Of a DNA stretch of 64,000 nucleotides, positions 33,921 through 45,404 are shown piece by piece. The translations under genes were made by a program, and so were the position numbers. The notes beneath the pieces are model-generated. The model was given only the letters and a program-made list of their open reading frames with translations. It had not been told where the DNA came from and did no database searches. The stretch spans positions 40,152,501 through 40,216,500 of the forward strand of contig NC_059501.1 of NCBI RefSeq assembly GCF_914767665.1, given 5' to 3'. The stretch comes from Harmonia axyridis. Taxonomy: Eukaryota > Arthropoda > Insecta > Coleoptera > Coccinellidae. Numbering within the stretch: position 1 is the stretch's first letter; each line of letters opens with the position of its first letter.

Positions 33921-35050
33921 CTATTTTTTACCTAGAACTGGCATTTGAAATAGCATATCTTCTATGAATTGCCATATGTGCTTGGATTTCAAATTTAGGG
34001 CATGAATTGCTTTGAAGAGAAGTTCAATTGTTCTTACACAAGATTCACATTTAAAACTATTTCCATTGATTGAAATTACATAGATATTTTCTTCTTCTAA
34101 ATATGTCGAGAAAGGTTGCATCGGTACACCAAATTTTTCCAAAAGTAATTTTCTTCTTTCACAAATTTCATTAATCTCATCGATGGTCTGAAATAAATAT
34201 GAAACTTGAAAAGTTATTTGACTACATAAAAAAGAATCCCTTATCAGGTATTTCGTTCAAAGAGAGAGCTATTTCGATGGAATATGGAATAGGAAAACAT
34301 AAGATATGTCAAAGGTTCCTTGTTTTTGTTATTTTAACTATATGAATTTGATGACAAGTTGTCATAGAAAGAACACTTCCTTTGACTTGAAAGAAAAAAC
34401 TGTTTTGAACTTCAACTCTAGTTGGTCTCCAGTTTTTTGTAAGATCCTTACTGTTTTTTTTTTCAGTGTTACTGGGGAGAATAAAAAGAGAAGTGTCAGA
34501 AATGCCTTTGTACTTTTGTCTGAAAGAATGAAATAGTGAGTAGTGTTCATTCAAATGGAAGGATCATCTCACCTTTGGAAGGAATCAATTCTATTTTTCT
34601 TTCCTTAACCTCTTCCAATATAGCAGTAGTTATTTTGTCCCAGTTGAAATAGATCTCGTCTACTTTTTCAGGATATAAAAAATTAAAATCAGATTCCAGC
34701 TGAAATAAAAATATTACTTCATAAGCAGAATATACACTTTTTACTGAATTCTTGTCAAATTGTAATAACACATTTCAAAATGAATGAATAGGAAATTCAG
34801 ACTCACCAGTAACAATCTATGTGGGCTCCTTAGGCAAGGAAATATCTCAAATGGATTATCTGATTGAGGGTCAGAAATCTGTTTGATCCTGACTTTAACA
34901 GTACTTTCCCAAGCACTTTTACTTTAGGCTCTATGCCTGCTCTGAAAAATGATATTGCAGTACTAACTTCAGGGTCTGTCACAACAGATTGTTCGCAATT
35001 CGCATGGGGTACTTGGTAATTCTTTGACAACCAAACTTTTATTTGCCAAC
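33921..35050 (-). pseudogene. Multi-exon companion gene of the zinc-finger protein, uncharacterised family
   Basis: Four putative exons read on the minus strand. They are VKVRIKQISDPQSDNPFEIF (to a GTGAGT donor near 34806), LESDFNFLYPEKVDEIYFNW (34573-34700, after a TTTCAG acceptor), SPVTLKKKTVRILQKTGDQL with FKTVFSFK (near 34380-34520), and ICERRKLLLEKFGVPMQPF through VRTIELLFKAIHALNL to a stop at 33921. The QPF and ALN motifs recall uncharacterised proteins common in insect and fish repeats. It ends 42 bp before the zinc-finger gene starts, suggesting one two-gene unit. No enzymatic function is claimed. Confidence 0.45.
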
Positions 35051-35212
35051 CTTAGAGTGGCTTTCACGTTGATATATTTGGATCATAATTTTCCTCTTGC
35101 TGCTTGGCGAATGCCTGCTTTACCGGATGAGGAATAAGGAATATAATATAAAAAAAAGCATAAAACACCAATTCCAATTAAAACATACTTTGGAGAATTA
35201 TAGAATGGTAAC

Positions 35213-35545
35213 TCAATTATTATAATAGTCGTGGGCTTTTCCTGTAGGCTGCCTTCTTTCTATATGACTACCATCTATAGCACCAACAACTCCTGGTATT
35301 TGATACCTTCTATAAAATTCCCAAAAAGATATAAGAATAAAATATATCGTAGAAAAGGGAAGAAAATTCTCATACCTCTTCAACTCGAGTATAATCATTA
35401 GGCCAAGTTATATAAGAGAGTGCCAATCAAATTAGTAATTTTTTTCAATACGACATGAGCTGTACTCTTGGAAATTCCAAAGCGATCACCAGTAGCTTAA
35501 AAAGCATTCCTGCTTTACTAAGGGTAAATACATTTTTTTTTCTAA
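35213..35545 (-). pseudogene. PIF/Harbinger transposase, N-terminal part
   Basis: The minus strand reads FGISKSTAHVVLKKITNLIG (helix-turn-helix) and then FYRRYQIPGVVGAIDGSHIE followed by RRQPTGKAHDYYN, which includes the first catalytic D (AIDGSH). It stops at the junction with the foreign block and resumes at 32796. Confidence 0.75.
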
Positions 35546-35706
35546 AGGAATTTTATGGATCTCTCTAACCTCTCTAACTAGGGGCGATAATACGGGAAAG
35601 ATCTTACAATAACAACAATTAGAAGATTATATAAATAATTATAATAATGTTCATTCCAAATATACATATCTCAAAAGCTGTTCGGGATATTTTGAAATGT
35701 TCTCCG

Positions 35707-35838
35707 AATAGATCTCCCATGTACTATGCATCCCATTTTGGGTGAGACATCCAGGTTTCTCGCTTGTTATTTAAGATAGAGCCTTGCGGTTTTCACGTTC
35801 CTTTGCAACTTTTTTGTGAAACTCAAGTTGGTCCGAGG
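35707..35838 (-). repeat. Interspersed repeat, inverted copy at 52895-53006
   Basis: The block containing TAAGATAGAGCCTTGCGGTT and the text on both sides (CATCCCATTTTGGGTGA to the left, AACTCAAGTTGGTC to the right) is present as reverse complement at 52895-53006 with few differences. No coding capacity was seen. Confidence 0.75.
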
Positions 35839-35869
35839 GGGTAATCACTCCGTGAAAAATTACATCGAT

Positions 35870-36010
35870 TTCGGAAATCATGATGATTTCCGAGGATTTC
35901 GGGTGATTTCGCAGGATTTCGGGGGATTTCGCACGATTTCGGGCGATTTCGAAGGATTTCGGGCGATTTCGGAGGATTTCGAGCGATTTCGGATGATCAG
36001 AAATGATTTC
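35870..36010. repeat. 10-bp minisatellite (GATTTCGGGC-type)
   Basis: About twelve consecutive 10-bp units of the form NGATTTCGNN run from about 35870 to 36000, alternating GGG and non-GGG endings so that a 20-bp higher-order period is visible. Scattered units recur at 36116-36160. The open frame across it is repeat-derived. Confidence 0.9.
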
Positions 36011-36164
36011 TTGGTACTGGTAATTGTATAATTTAGAAAATTATTAATTTCAATATATATTTATTGAAAGGAAAAACCAAGCAAGTAATCACTCAAAAAG
36101 TGAAAAAGTTACATTGATTTCGGAAATCATGGTGATTTCAGGGGATTTCGAATGATTTTTGCGA

Positions 36165-37290
36165 GAAACTTTTTATTACTTGGAAATATTGGAGGTATGA
36201 AAAAAGATTTTATCACCATTACTGAAAGGTGACAAGCTCATTTTTTTTTAATGATTCCTAAAAATGTTGAAATTTTATTATATAAATATTCCTAACGAAA
36301 ACAGATACATTCTATAAAAAATATAAGGAAATCCTGTTGGTTTGAAGTAGCAGAGCGTGGTTTGAAATAGAAAAGAAACGAACGCTTCGAGTTTACAGAA
36401 CAGACTAACTTTATTCTAGAAAAGAAGTGATGCCACAAAAATTATACCTATGCAACTAACACAGAATGTTTTTCTCCAATACTAGATGGAGCCAGTTATT
36501 TTTGGGCATAAACTAACAAATCCTTCTATTCTGAGTTATGCAGTCTTTTTGATTTTGTAATCGACATTTACATATTTGGTTACGTTAGTTTATGGCCTGG
36601 AATAAAATTGTCCATAGCATAAGTTTTGTACAAATTTGTCAATAAGTCGAGGGAAAGATATTGATGGCTAACAAAAAATGCTCCAGAACAGGATTACATC
36701 TCGGATAACATAAAACCTATCTCATCCAGAGTCATACCCGAAGTCAAACCGTTGAAATAGCCAATCGAATAAATCACATTAGCTACAATATAATTTTGAT
36801 TTCTGCTTTGAATCTATTCATTGGCAGATTTTTCAGTCCTCCAGGAAGTTTATTATACTAAGATACTGCACGGTATTCAGGAGCTTGTTGGGATTTACTC
36901 AGTCTTAGTAAGTGATTCTTCCCAAATTACAACAGATAAGGATATGATGGTTCGTCATGTTAAAAAAGCAACAAAAAATATAATTTTTTAATTTGTGTCA
37001 GATACGTTAGATACCTCGTTTAGAAACCGACGTTTCATCTGATTGCAAAATATTCCGAATTACTTCGAAAGATTTTTTCTCGGATTTTTTGTTTCATTGA
37101 AACTTTTGAAGGAGAGAAGTACGATCGAGAGTACGATCTTATCATCAGTTTATTCGAAAACTTTTTCATCTACGGAAATGTTGAACAGATAATAAAAAGT
37201 ATTAGAATTTTAAACTTTTATTCAAAATGAAAAATAAAAAACATCTTCTGCGAGAAAATAATATATAAATAGCAATTTAGGTATACTTCA
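36165..37290. other. Unassigned AT-rich stretch
   Basis: More than 1 kb without a supportable gene, TIR or RNA. Poly-T and poly-A runs (36240, 36970) suggest old retroposon tails. Confidence 0.4.
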
Positions 37291-37295
37291 GTCTT

Positions 37296-38248
37296 CTAGT
37301 TAGTCTCTTTGATTTTTTTAAAAGTATTTTTTATATGAACTATATCCTCTCTCCTCAAGTGAAATGGTCCCATACCTTGCAATTGTAAAGGTCCATAAAA
37401 TATGAACTTTTTTTCCACCATTTGGATATCGCCAGTCTTTGGCCAAACTAAATAATTCAATTCTTCTTTGAGAAATTTGATTTTATATTTTTCTTCACAT
37501 TTACCGATGACACGACCTACATACCAATGCAAATTGGAGTATGTATCGTAAAATACACAGTAGTATCTTTCTAACTCGATAATATCTCCTTCTATTCCTT
37601 TTTTATTTTTTTTTCGAAATAACCCTATTTACATTAATTTCACAATCCAGATAATTCTTTTTTTTCTTTTCCGTCATTCCTCGACATCGTATGGTCCTAT
37701 CGCTTGATAGGTGTCTTTTTTTTCTTGGAACAACCAACACAGGGTTGATTTTCTGACCACTTTTTCTTTTCCGTTCACTAAGACGGTCAAAAATCTCACA
37801 TCCTCATTCGACGGATTTGTGGAGTAATCTTTCAGGTCTAAGGAACTGAAAGTATTAAATGAATCCAGTTCTACTCCAATCTCCTTTGCATCATCGATAT
37901 TTAATGACCGCTCAGTTTCTGAATCACAAAAAAATTCTTCATCGGTCTCTCCATCCGAGCTCGTTGGTATTGAGGATTTTGTTTTTTCCTCATATTTTTC
38001 TCTAAAAGAAACCGTGGCCAGTGCTTTCTTCAATTTATTATGATTCAAAACATTCCTATAGCTGAGGTATCCATTGTAGCATCCCTTTTTGCTTGTTCTA
38101 AAACAATCATTATTTGGTTTAGACTCGTGCTTCTTCCGGGCGTGCTTTTATGAGTCTCCTCCTCGGTCTCCTCTGATTTTGTTGATGTTCCCATTTTCGA
38201 ATTTTTCTCCCTCGAAAAAATGAAACTGTCATCTAGAAATTTCATCAT
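37296..38248 (-). pseudogene. Unidentified gene remnant, possibly a transposase C-terminal region
   Basis: Three minus-strand frames follow each other. The first (38045-38248) reads DSFIFSREKNSKMGTSTKSE and SLNQIMIVLEQAKRDATMDT. The second (37674-38048) has an acidic SSDGETDEEFFCDSETERS segment. The third (37296-37600) reads HWYVGRVIGKCEEKYKIKFL then VWPKTGDIQMVEKKFIFYGP and GMGPFHLRREDIV. The last part resembles small beta-rich tails seen at the ends of some insect pogo-like and related transposon proteins; this is a weak inference. Stops lie at 37674 and 38045. Confidence 0.4.
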
Positions 38249-38590
38249 AGTAAATAAATAATATAATATGAATTCAATATAAAATAAACATTTCTATTCG
38301 ATGAATACATTCATCACAACAGAATTGCAATGCAAATTAATTATTATATATAATAAAATTTCACTCTGTATAGAAAAATTTGTTCAACTTTTGGTTCGAA
38401 TGCCACGTTAAATTGTGCTCAAGAAAGAAAAGAGTGGCAGAATTAATGCAGAGGTTCCGTCGGAGATTCCTCAATAAGATATATACTCGGATATACATAT
38501 ACAAAAGTGAGAAAAAAAAATTTCTTCAGTGGTTTCCCGATAAATGATTTTTACTTTACATTACATTACATTACATTTTTCGGGCATCAT

Positions 38591-38943
38591 CTATTTTCTC
38601 GAATGTTTTTGGTATATACCTGAATCTGCAACTATATCATTTATTGCTTGTATGCGGTTCCTTCGGTAGAGGAGATCCAACATGTCGAAATTCACGATGG
38701 TCGAGTTGGTTGTAGTCATAGATCGTGTCTGCCGAAAAAATTTCTCACATGGTTGACTGCTGTATAGCCACGGTAAAAACCCGATCAATCTTGAATTATG
38801 GGCAGGGGCGCCGTCCTGTTGAAAATCAATAGAATTAAGAAAGGTGAGGGGAACATCTTCTAGTAGTTCCGGTAACACGTCTTATTAAATTGTCAAGTAC
38901 CTATTTGCGGTAAGAGATTCTTCAAAAATGCGGTATATGATTT
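38591..38943 (-). pseudogene. Tc1/mariner transposase, C-terminal part (split by the MULE)
   Basis: The minus strand reads IFEESLTANRYL, then LPELLEDVPLTFLNSIDFQQ and DGAPAHNSR, which carries the second catalytic D of IS630/Tc1/mariner transposases. The part up to the preceding TKIIY codons lies at 48294 and beyond. Removing the 9.35-kb element and one 9-bp duplicate restores a continuous frame. The C-terminus is scrambled after SRLIGFL. Confidence 0.8.
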
Positions 38944-40790
38944 ACCGGTGTGAAAGCAGCAAAGCGAGATAGCAAACTTTGACCTTGAAATCCTCGTACG
39001 AGACTCAATGATTGGGCGGATTTCGATGCAAAAATACTTATTATTAAATGTGCCAAATTTGCGGTTTCTCGAAAACTATATATAGGATCGAATTCAAATT
39101 TGGAGGTGTCCTCCAGGAGCCATAGCGCCTAACAACTGCATATACGGCATTCACTTACACCCCAAGGGGGCCCATGGGGGGCATCAAATGTGTCAAATTT
39201 GAGGTTTCTCGAAAACTATACATAGGATCAAATTCAAATTGGGAGGTGTCATCCAGGACCCATAGCGCCTAAGAACTACATGAACGGCATTCACTTACAC
39301 CCCAAGGGGGCCCATGGGGGGCATCAAATGTGTCAAATTTGAGGTTTCTCGAAAACTATACATAGGATCGAATTCAAATTTGGAGGTGTCCTCCAGGACC
39401 CATAGCGCCTGACAACTGCATATACGGCATTTACTTACACCTCAAGGGGGCCCATGAGGGGCATCAAATGAGATAAAAAAAATCGGTTTCTCGAAAACTA
39501 TACATAGGATCGAATTCAAATTTGGAGGTGTCATCCAGGACCCATAGCGCCTAAGAACTGAATAAACGGCATTTACTTACACCTCAAGGGGGCCCATGGG
39601 GGGCATCAAATGTGTCAAATTTGAGGTTTCTCGAAAACTATACATAGGATCGAATTCAAATTTGGAGGTGTCATCCAGGATCCATAGCGCCCAAGAACTA
39701 CATAAACGGCATTCACTTACACCCCAAGGGGGCCCATGGGGGGCATCAAATGTGTCAAATTTGAGGTTTCTCGAAAACTATACATAGGATCAAATTCAAA
39801 TTTTGAGGTGTCATCCAGGATCCATAGCGCCTAAGAACTACATGAACGGCATTCACTTACACCCCAAGGGGGCCCATGGGGGGCATCAAATGTGTCAAAT
39901 TTGAGGTTTCTCGAAAACTATACATAGGATCAAATTCAAATTGGGAGGTGTCATCCAGGACCCATAGCGCCTAATAACTGCATATACGGCATTTACTTAC
40001 ACCTTAAGGGGGGCCATGGGGGGCATCAAATGTGTCAAATTTGAGGTTTCTCGAAAACTATACATAGGATCGAATTCAAATTTGTAGGTGTTCTCCAGGA
40101 ACCATAGCGCCTGACAACTGCATATATGGAATTTACTTACACCTTAAGGGGGTCCTTGGGGGGCATCAAATGAGATAAAAAAATTCGGTTTCTCGAAAAC
40201 TATACATAGCATCGAATTCAAATTTGGAGGTGTCCTCCAGGACCCATAGCGCCTGACAACTGCATATACGGCATTTACTTACACCTCAAGGGGGCCCATG
40301 GGGGGCATCAAATGAGATAAAAAATTCGGTTTCTCGAAAACTATACATAGGATCGAATTCAAATTTGGAGGTGTCATCCAGGACCCATAGCGCCTAAGAA
40401 CTGAATAAACGGCATTTACTTACACCTTAAGGGGGGCCATGGGGGGCATCAAATGTGTCAAATTTGAGGTTTCTCGAAAACTATACATAGGATCAAATTC
40501 TAATTTGGAGGTGTCATCCAGGACCCATAGCGCCTAAGAACTGCATAAACGGCATTTACTTACACCTCAAGGGGGCCCATGGGGGGCATCAAATGTGTCA
40601 AATTTGAGGTTTCTCGAAAACTATACATAGGATCGAATTCAAATTTGGAGGTGTCCTCCAGGACCCATAGCGCCTAATAACTGCATAAACGTCATTTACT
40701 TACACCTCAAGGGGGCCCATGGGGGGCATCAAATGTGTCAAATTTGCCATCTTTCCTTATTTCTATACATGGGATCGAATTTGGAGGTGT
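38944..40790. repeat. Left satellite arm: about 12 copies of a 141-bp repeat
   Basis: After about 110 bp of unique TIR the unit (core GTTTCTCGAAAACTATACAT, then GGAGGTGTCATCCAGGACCC, then GGGGGCCCATGGGGGGCATC) repeats head to tail with a 140-141-bp period. Variants in which TGTGTCAAATTTGAG becomes GAGATAAAAAAATTCG occur in some units. The last unit is degenerate (40740-40860). Confidence 0.92.
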
Positions 40791-41499
40791 TATCAAAAAG
40801 TTATTGCACCTAACAACTCCATATACGGCATTTATCTACACCCATTGAAGGTCGTTGGTGGATAATTTTAGTAGCAAAATTTAAAAAAATTTCTTAAAAA
40901 TTATACAATAGCATAGATTATGATGTAGAATTTGGAGTTACAATTTTGTTAGTAATTTATGCACACAAATATTAAAGTAAACTGCTTCGAATACAATTAT
41001 GTTTAAAACGTATATCACCCAGAGTTTATCAGTTATCCGTGTTCTAACTATGAATAATATCAATTTCCTTATTAAATTTTCAGTGTAAATACAAATACAT
41101 AATGTAAGGAAAATATGAAAACTGAAAAAAATATATGAATAATAAGGTAAATAAACAAAAAACCTGGTAAAAGCATTGAACACTAATACCACCGAATGAA
41201 AATTTAAAAATTTGTAGATCAGTGGGTTATGTAATAAAAATAAAATACATCAAAGACGTCCCTCTACATCCCAATGGGATTCCAAGTGAACGCCTGTCAT
41301 AAAACATCTATTAAATTCTAATATCACATGCGGTTAAACAAATTAACAAATAATAAAGTAATGGTTGATTGAATTAATTTTTCCTCTTCAGTTATGCAGA
41401 AATGTCACTTCAGCAGAATAGTTGTCACTGGCAAGATATATGACGATGAAATCTACGCTCTATTGGGCATCACTAGACGAGACAAAGTTAGAAATTAAG

Positions 41500-41775
41500 A
41501 CTTAAAATCTCAAACGGGGGTGTCAGATGTAACCGTATAGTGAGACTGAAATGGCGTTGGGTGGGACATTTTGCAAAGGGACGAAATAAAATGGACTGTA
41601 GCCGTCATGGGTGGCGTCCTCGAGAGACCAAGCGCAATGTTGGTCGTCCCCCATTCAGATGACCCAACGGCTTATGAGGGAAAAACCTGGATGGTCTCGA
41701 CGCAAGATCGTTCAAGGTGGAAGAATTTGGAAGAGGCCTATGCTCAGAAGTGTGCATTGAAAATGCTGTAATGAA
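41500..41775 (+). pseudogene. LINE C-terminal fragment inside the MULE
   Basis: In three plus-strand frames the sequence gives VRLKWRWVGHFAKG, then GWRPRETKRNVGRPP, then TQDRSRWKNLEEAYAQK. This is the tail that follows the reverse transcriptase in many arthropod LINEs (WVGH, GRPPxRW, DRxxWRxLEEA). It is one of the few plus-strand TE pieces in the window. Confidence 0.7.
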
Positions 41776-42089
41776 TGAACGCTTCATTTTCATATCATAC
41801 CGTGATGAAAGAAAATATGTTTTTGTGAGTAGCAGGATCAGTAACTAATATCAAGTCGTCCATAAAACTTAATTTGCTGGACAAGATTATTGTCGCAGTT
41901 TCAGGCCGTATAAATACTATATGAACTCAGGATTGGTTGTTGATTCCGAGTTCATATCCAAGAGTGCGTTAACAAAACGAAATTCTATTGATCATATTCA
42001 GACATCGAGAAGATAGAATAGTTTACCAATCTATTAGCCATAATCAATTAAATACTTAAAAAGGATAATTCTTCCGTTAATAAGAATCC

Positions 42090-45000
42090 TCACTTGTATT
42101 GGAAGCATAGATCACACATATCATTCTTTATCAAGTTTTCGAACATACATCTTTCGTGAAATATTCTCACACAATATTTGCACCGTCTGTATGATTCATC
42201 TCGAGTAGTACCACAGATGAGACAAGTGTTTTTCAGTGACATAGAAGATATGAGGACATCTTTTTGGTATTGTCTTCGTAATTCATTCATGTCTGCATAT
42301 TCATCGAGAGATTTATTTTTGATCAACTGTTTAAAGAAGTATAGAATAAAAATACCACAATTATAGGCATCCCTTTGCTCAATGTGTTTTTTACTTATCA
42401 TTTTCCAACAGTGAACATTTTGTAGTTCATTCAATTGATCGCTTTTCTCTAAATAGGTAATGAACTTTTTCAAATATGAAATACTTGTGGAAAGTTCTTC
42501 GCCAAAAGGATCCAGATATGTGAATTCCCTCTTTGAAATATTGATTTCTACAGCGCACCAATGATTTCCATTGACTATCAAGGGTATGAACAAATTTTTT
42601 TTGTGAATCTTAAAATTCTTGAGGAAAATATGACTTGGTTCGTTGAAGATGAATTGGGCCTGTAGTCCAGCATCAATTATTTGATACACGCCGCTTTTAT
42701 TCATCATGTTCAAAATAAAATCCATGATAGAATCACTGAGCCAGTTTTCACCATTCAAGGTTAAATAATCAGAGAGAGGTAATTTTCTACGAGGATGATC
42801 TAGTGTCGCAACTATATAGCCCCTTCCATTAGAAAATTTCTTGTAATACGTATAGTCTTTCATGAGACCATTATCAAGAAAATTCACTCTGTTAATTTTG
42901 AAGGATACTTCCTCGGTTATTTCATCATGGATTTCTTCTGTTTGAGCTGCTTTACAGAATTTGCAGATGAATTCTCCTGTAAAAGTTTTATCAGGCTCAC
43001 AATTCTGATGAACCCACATGGTACATGCATCACATTGCACCCAATCAGTAGCTGTAGTCTCCAAAGAACCCTCTGCACAATACTGGCAAATTGGTGTTGT
43101 CGTTTCATCATGTTTTTGATTAATTTGCTTCTTTATCATGTTCCTTAAATGGCGTCCCTCGAAATGCCCTTTATATACTGGTCTTCTTCGGTTCCACATT
43201 ACCTTGTCCTGCCTATGAAAACGTCCTGTCAAATTGTTCTTTGGAATAACGCAGAGCATTTCTTTATACAGAGCCAAAACCGTTTCTCTGGTCGCTCTCA
43301 CAAATCGGGAGCACTTCCAATTTCTTTCTCCTCGTAGAATTCTATGCTTCATTGTGTTGAAGTAATTTTCAACGGGGGCATTGCTTACTCTATTCCTATC
43401 AAATCTTTTTAGCATGATAGCTGACCACAGAGGCAAGTACGGTATATATTTTTTCATTATAAGGTCATACAATTTAGGGTTATAATATGAATTAGTTGCG
43501 TCATTCAATACATCCTCATCAATATTATATCGGACTTTGTCGAAATGTTTATAAAATAGGCTTTGCTTTGCAAGAGAATAATTTGGAAGATCTTGAACCG
43601 ATGACATTTCTGTTGACTTCAGTTGATGGTTGTATACTTTGGGTATACTGTGTTCTTCACCAGCAGCTATTAGCAAAAGATGTTGAAATGAGTTCTTAAC
43701 AATCGGATTATCACTTGGATGACATAACAAAATGAAAACATGTTTCATCCAGCCCTCAATTTGGTTGAATTCTTGTAATGTCATACAGCAAGCCATCAAA
43801 TCCTTCAATTGGTTTTGAATATTAACTTGGCCCACTGTCTGTTCAATATCTTTACAAAACATCTTCACAAAATGAACACAACACAGATGGAGGGAGATCA
43901 TGTTCTCTCTTGGCTTACTGGTAACAACGTAGAAATTATTATAACAGAAATTTATATACTCAATTAATTGCATTCCACAAAATTCCTGAGATAACGCATT
44001 TAAACTTGCTAAGCAGAAATCTGTTACTACACCGCTGAAAGTGGGCCAGTTTGAATGCTGCGTGGCGAAATATTTGAAATCCCCAAAAAATTTACGAAGA
44101 TCTCTTGTGTAGTGTGTTCCTGAAATCAATTCCATCACTGGAAAAATTCGTCCGTTGCTGGTTTGAATTACCCCAGAATAGAGATAGATGCGTTTGCATT
44201 CTTCATAGGGTTTCCTAATGATGGATCCTGTTGCATCGAAGTGCAAAAAAAAAGGGGAAGGTTTGATATTCTTTTCATATTTGAGAACTTGTAATTGTTC
44301 CCTACTGAAGAGTTTCACCATAAATGGTATGCTGACTTCTTGTATATATTCCCCATTACATAATTGCATCTTACATATATCTCGCCAATCATCCACGTCT
44401 CTATCCAGCTGTCGTTTAGCTTCCGATCTGATTTTTCTTATAGTTGGATCAGATTTGATATCTTGAAGATTTCCATGATTTATCAACTTTACGTTTGCCC
44501 GTGAAAGAGTTTTTTTCTTATATTCAAGTGGTTTAGAAAGTAGTAACTTCTTTTTGGCCTTCAACCTTTCATGACCCTTAACATAGGTCGTAATCAATTT
44601 CTCATGGTAAAAGTCTCGTGAAGAACTATAAACATTTACAAATCGTCTAGATACTACATGGATTTTGAATTTCTTACAGTTCCGTTCATTATGAACGCAA
44701 TAGGCCGTTATAAGTATATCCCCATTAAGTAAAAATTTTTTAGATTTCATTGCTAGAGAACAGGTGTTATTCACATATTTGTGAATTCTGTTCCTCAAAT
44801 AATAATTGAAATATTCCTTAGATTTACAATCCTCGAATAAATATTCACGATGATTGTCAGGAATATTGAATTTTCCTTCCAAGTTTACGCAGTTTTCATA
44901 AGATAACTGCACCTCGTTCCTGCGAATACGATTGATACTTCCATGTGGAAGTAATTCATTTACCACAGGGTCGGAAAGATGCAGGTCACTAGACAACTCC

Positions 45001-45404
45001 AAAGTATTTACAGTAACATCTTTGTAGTCAATCTCTTCATTTCCGTTTTCATATGATAAAACAGTATCACGAATTGGAGAAATATTGGTTACGTCTAAAA
45101 TCAATGTTTTACTGATATCGATAGATTTTTCAGGAGTTGAAGTCGTTAATATTTTTTTTTCTTCAATTTGCAAGATCTGATCAATGTTTTCCCTCTGGGA
45201 ACAATTATTCAAGATGGGAATAACTTCATCTAAATTTCTTCTGATATACTGACATATTATACTAGGAAATATCTTCAGTTCAAATGACATAGCTTTAATA
45301 CAATCATTTTTCGGATCGATGAGCTCGTCATAATTACAATTTGCACAATTCAGTCGTATGTATTCTAATATAGCTGCTAGTACGTTATATTTTTTATAAA
45401 CCAT
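42090..45404 (-). CDS. MULE-like transposase with PHD finger, Ulp1 protease domain and second PHD-like finger
   Basis: The open frame extends to 45686, but the first 94 codons look non-coding, so the ATG at 45404 (MVYKKYNVLAAIL) is chosen, giving about 1104 residues. Numbering from the full frame: a possible FLYWCH-like zinc segment (about 309-345, YCVHNERNCKKF). Next comes an RNase-H-like core with D484 (LHFDATGS), D556 (VVTDFCLASLNAL), CxxH 602-605 and E773 (APVENYFNTMKH). A PHD finger with all eight ligands (C867, C870, C885, C888, H893, C896, C908, C911) follows. A C48/Ulp1 domain has H1042 (GNHWCAVE), D1059 (TYLDPFG), Q1104 and C1110 (DAYNCGIFIL). Last is a C4HC3 finger (C1155 to C1194). 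The DDE core moves the element; the protease may act on SUMO or ubiquitin-like tags (inference). No lesion is visible. Confidence 0.85.
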   Translation of the reverse strand: MVYKKYNVLAAILEYIRLNCANCNYDELIDPKNDCIKAMSFELKIFPSIICQYIRRNLDEVIPILNNCSQRENIDQILQIEEKKILTTSTPEKSIDISKTLILDVTNISPIRDTVLSYENGNEEIDYKDVTVNTLELSSDLHLSDPVVNELLPHGSINRIRRNEVQLSYENCVNLEGKFNIPDNHREYLFEDCKSKEYFNYYLRNRIHKYVNNTCSLAMKSKKFLLNGDILITAYCVHNERNCKKFKIHVVSRRFVNVYSSSRDFYHEKLITTYVKGHERLKAKKKLLLSKPLEYKKKTLSRANVKLINHGNLQDIKSDPTIRKIRSEAKRQLDRDVDDWRDICKMQLCNGEYIQEVSIPFMVKLFSREQLQVLKYEKNIKPSPFFLHFDATGSIIRKPYEECKRIYLYSGVIQTSNGRIFPVMELISGTHYTRDLRKFFGDFKYFATQHSNWPTFSGVVTDFCLASLNALSQEFCGMQLIEYINFCYNNFYVVTSKPRENMISLHLCCVHFVKMFCKDIEQTVGQVNIQNQLKDLMACCMTLQEFNQIEGWMKHVFILLCHPSDNPIVKNSFQHLLLIAAGEEHSIPKVYNHQLKSTEMSSVQDLPNYSLAKQSLFYKHFDKVRYNIDEDVLNDATNSYYNPKLYDLIMKKYIPYLPLWSAIMLKRFDRNRVSNAPVENYFNTMKHRILRGERNWKCSRFVRATRETVLALYKEMLCVIPKNNLTGRFHRQDKVMWNRRRPVYKGHFEGRHLRNMIKKQINQKHDETTTPICQYCAEGSLETTATDWVQCDACTMWVHQNCEPDKTFTGEFICKFCKAAQTEEIHDEITEEVSFKINRVNFLDNGLMKDYTYYKKFSNGRGYIVATLDHPRRKLPLSDYLTLNGENWLSDSIMDFILNMMNKSGVYQIIDAGLQAQFIFNEPSHIFLKNFKIHKKNLFIPLIVNGNHWCAVEINISKREFTYLDPFGEELSTSISYLKKFITYLEKSDQLNELQNVHCWKMISKKHIEQRDAYNCGIFILYFFKQLIKNKSLDEYADMNELRRQYQKDVLISSMSLKNTCLICGTTRDESYRRCKYCVRIFHERCMFENLIKNDMCDLCFQYK

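Noticed and set aside
39596..39787. Short ORF in the satellite arm
   Set aside because: It is repeat-derived and not shared by other units.
39050..40790. Regularly spaced repeats that might suggest a CRISPR array
   Set aside because: The whole 141-bp unit is repeated without unique spacers, in an insect genome, as part of a transposon end.
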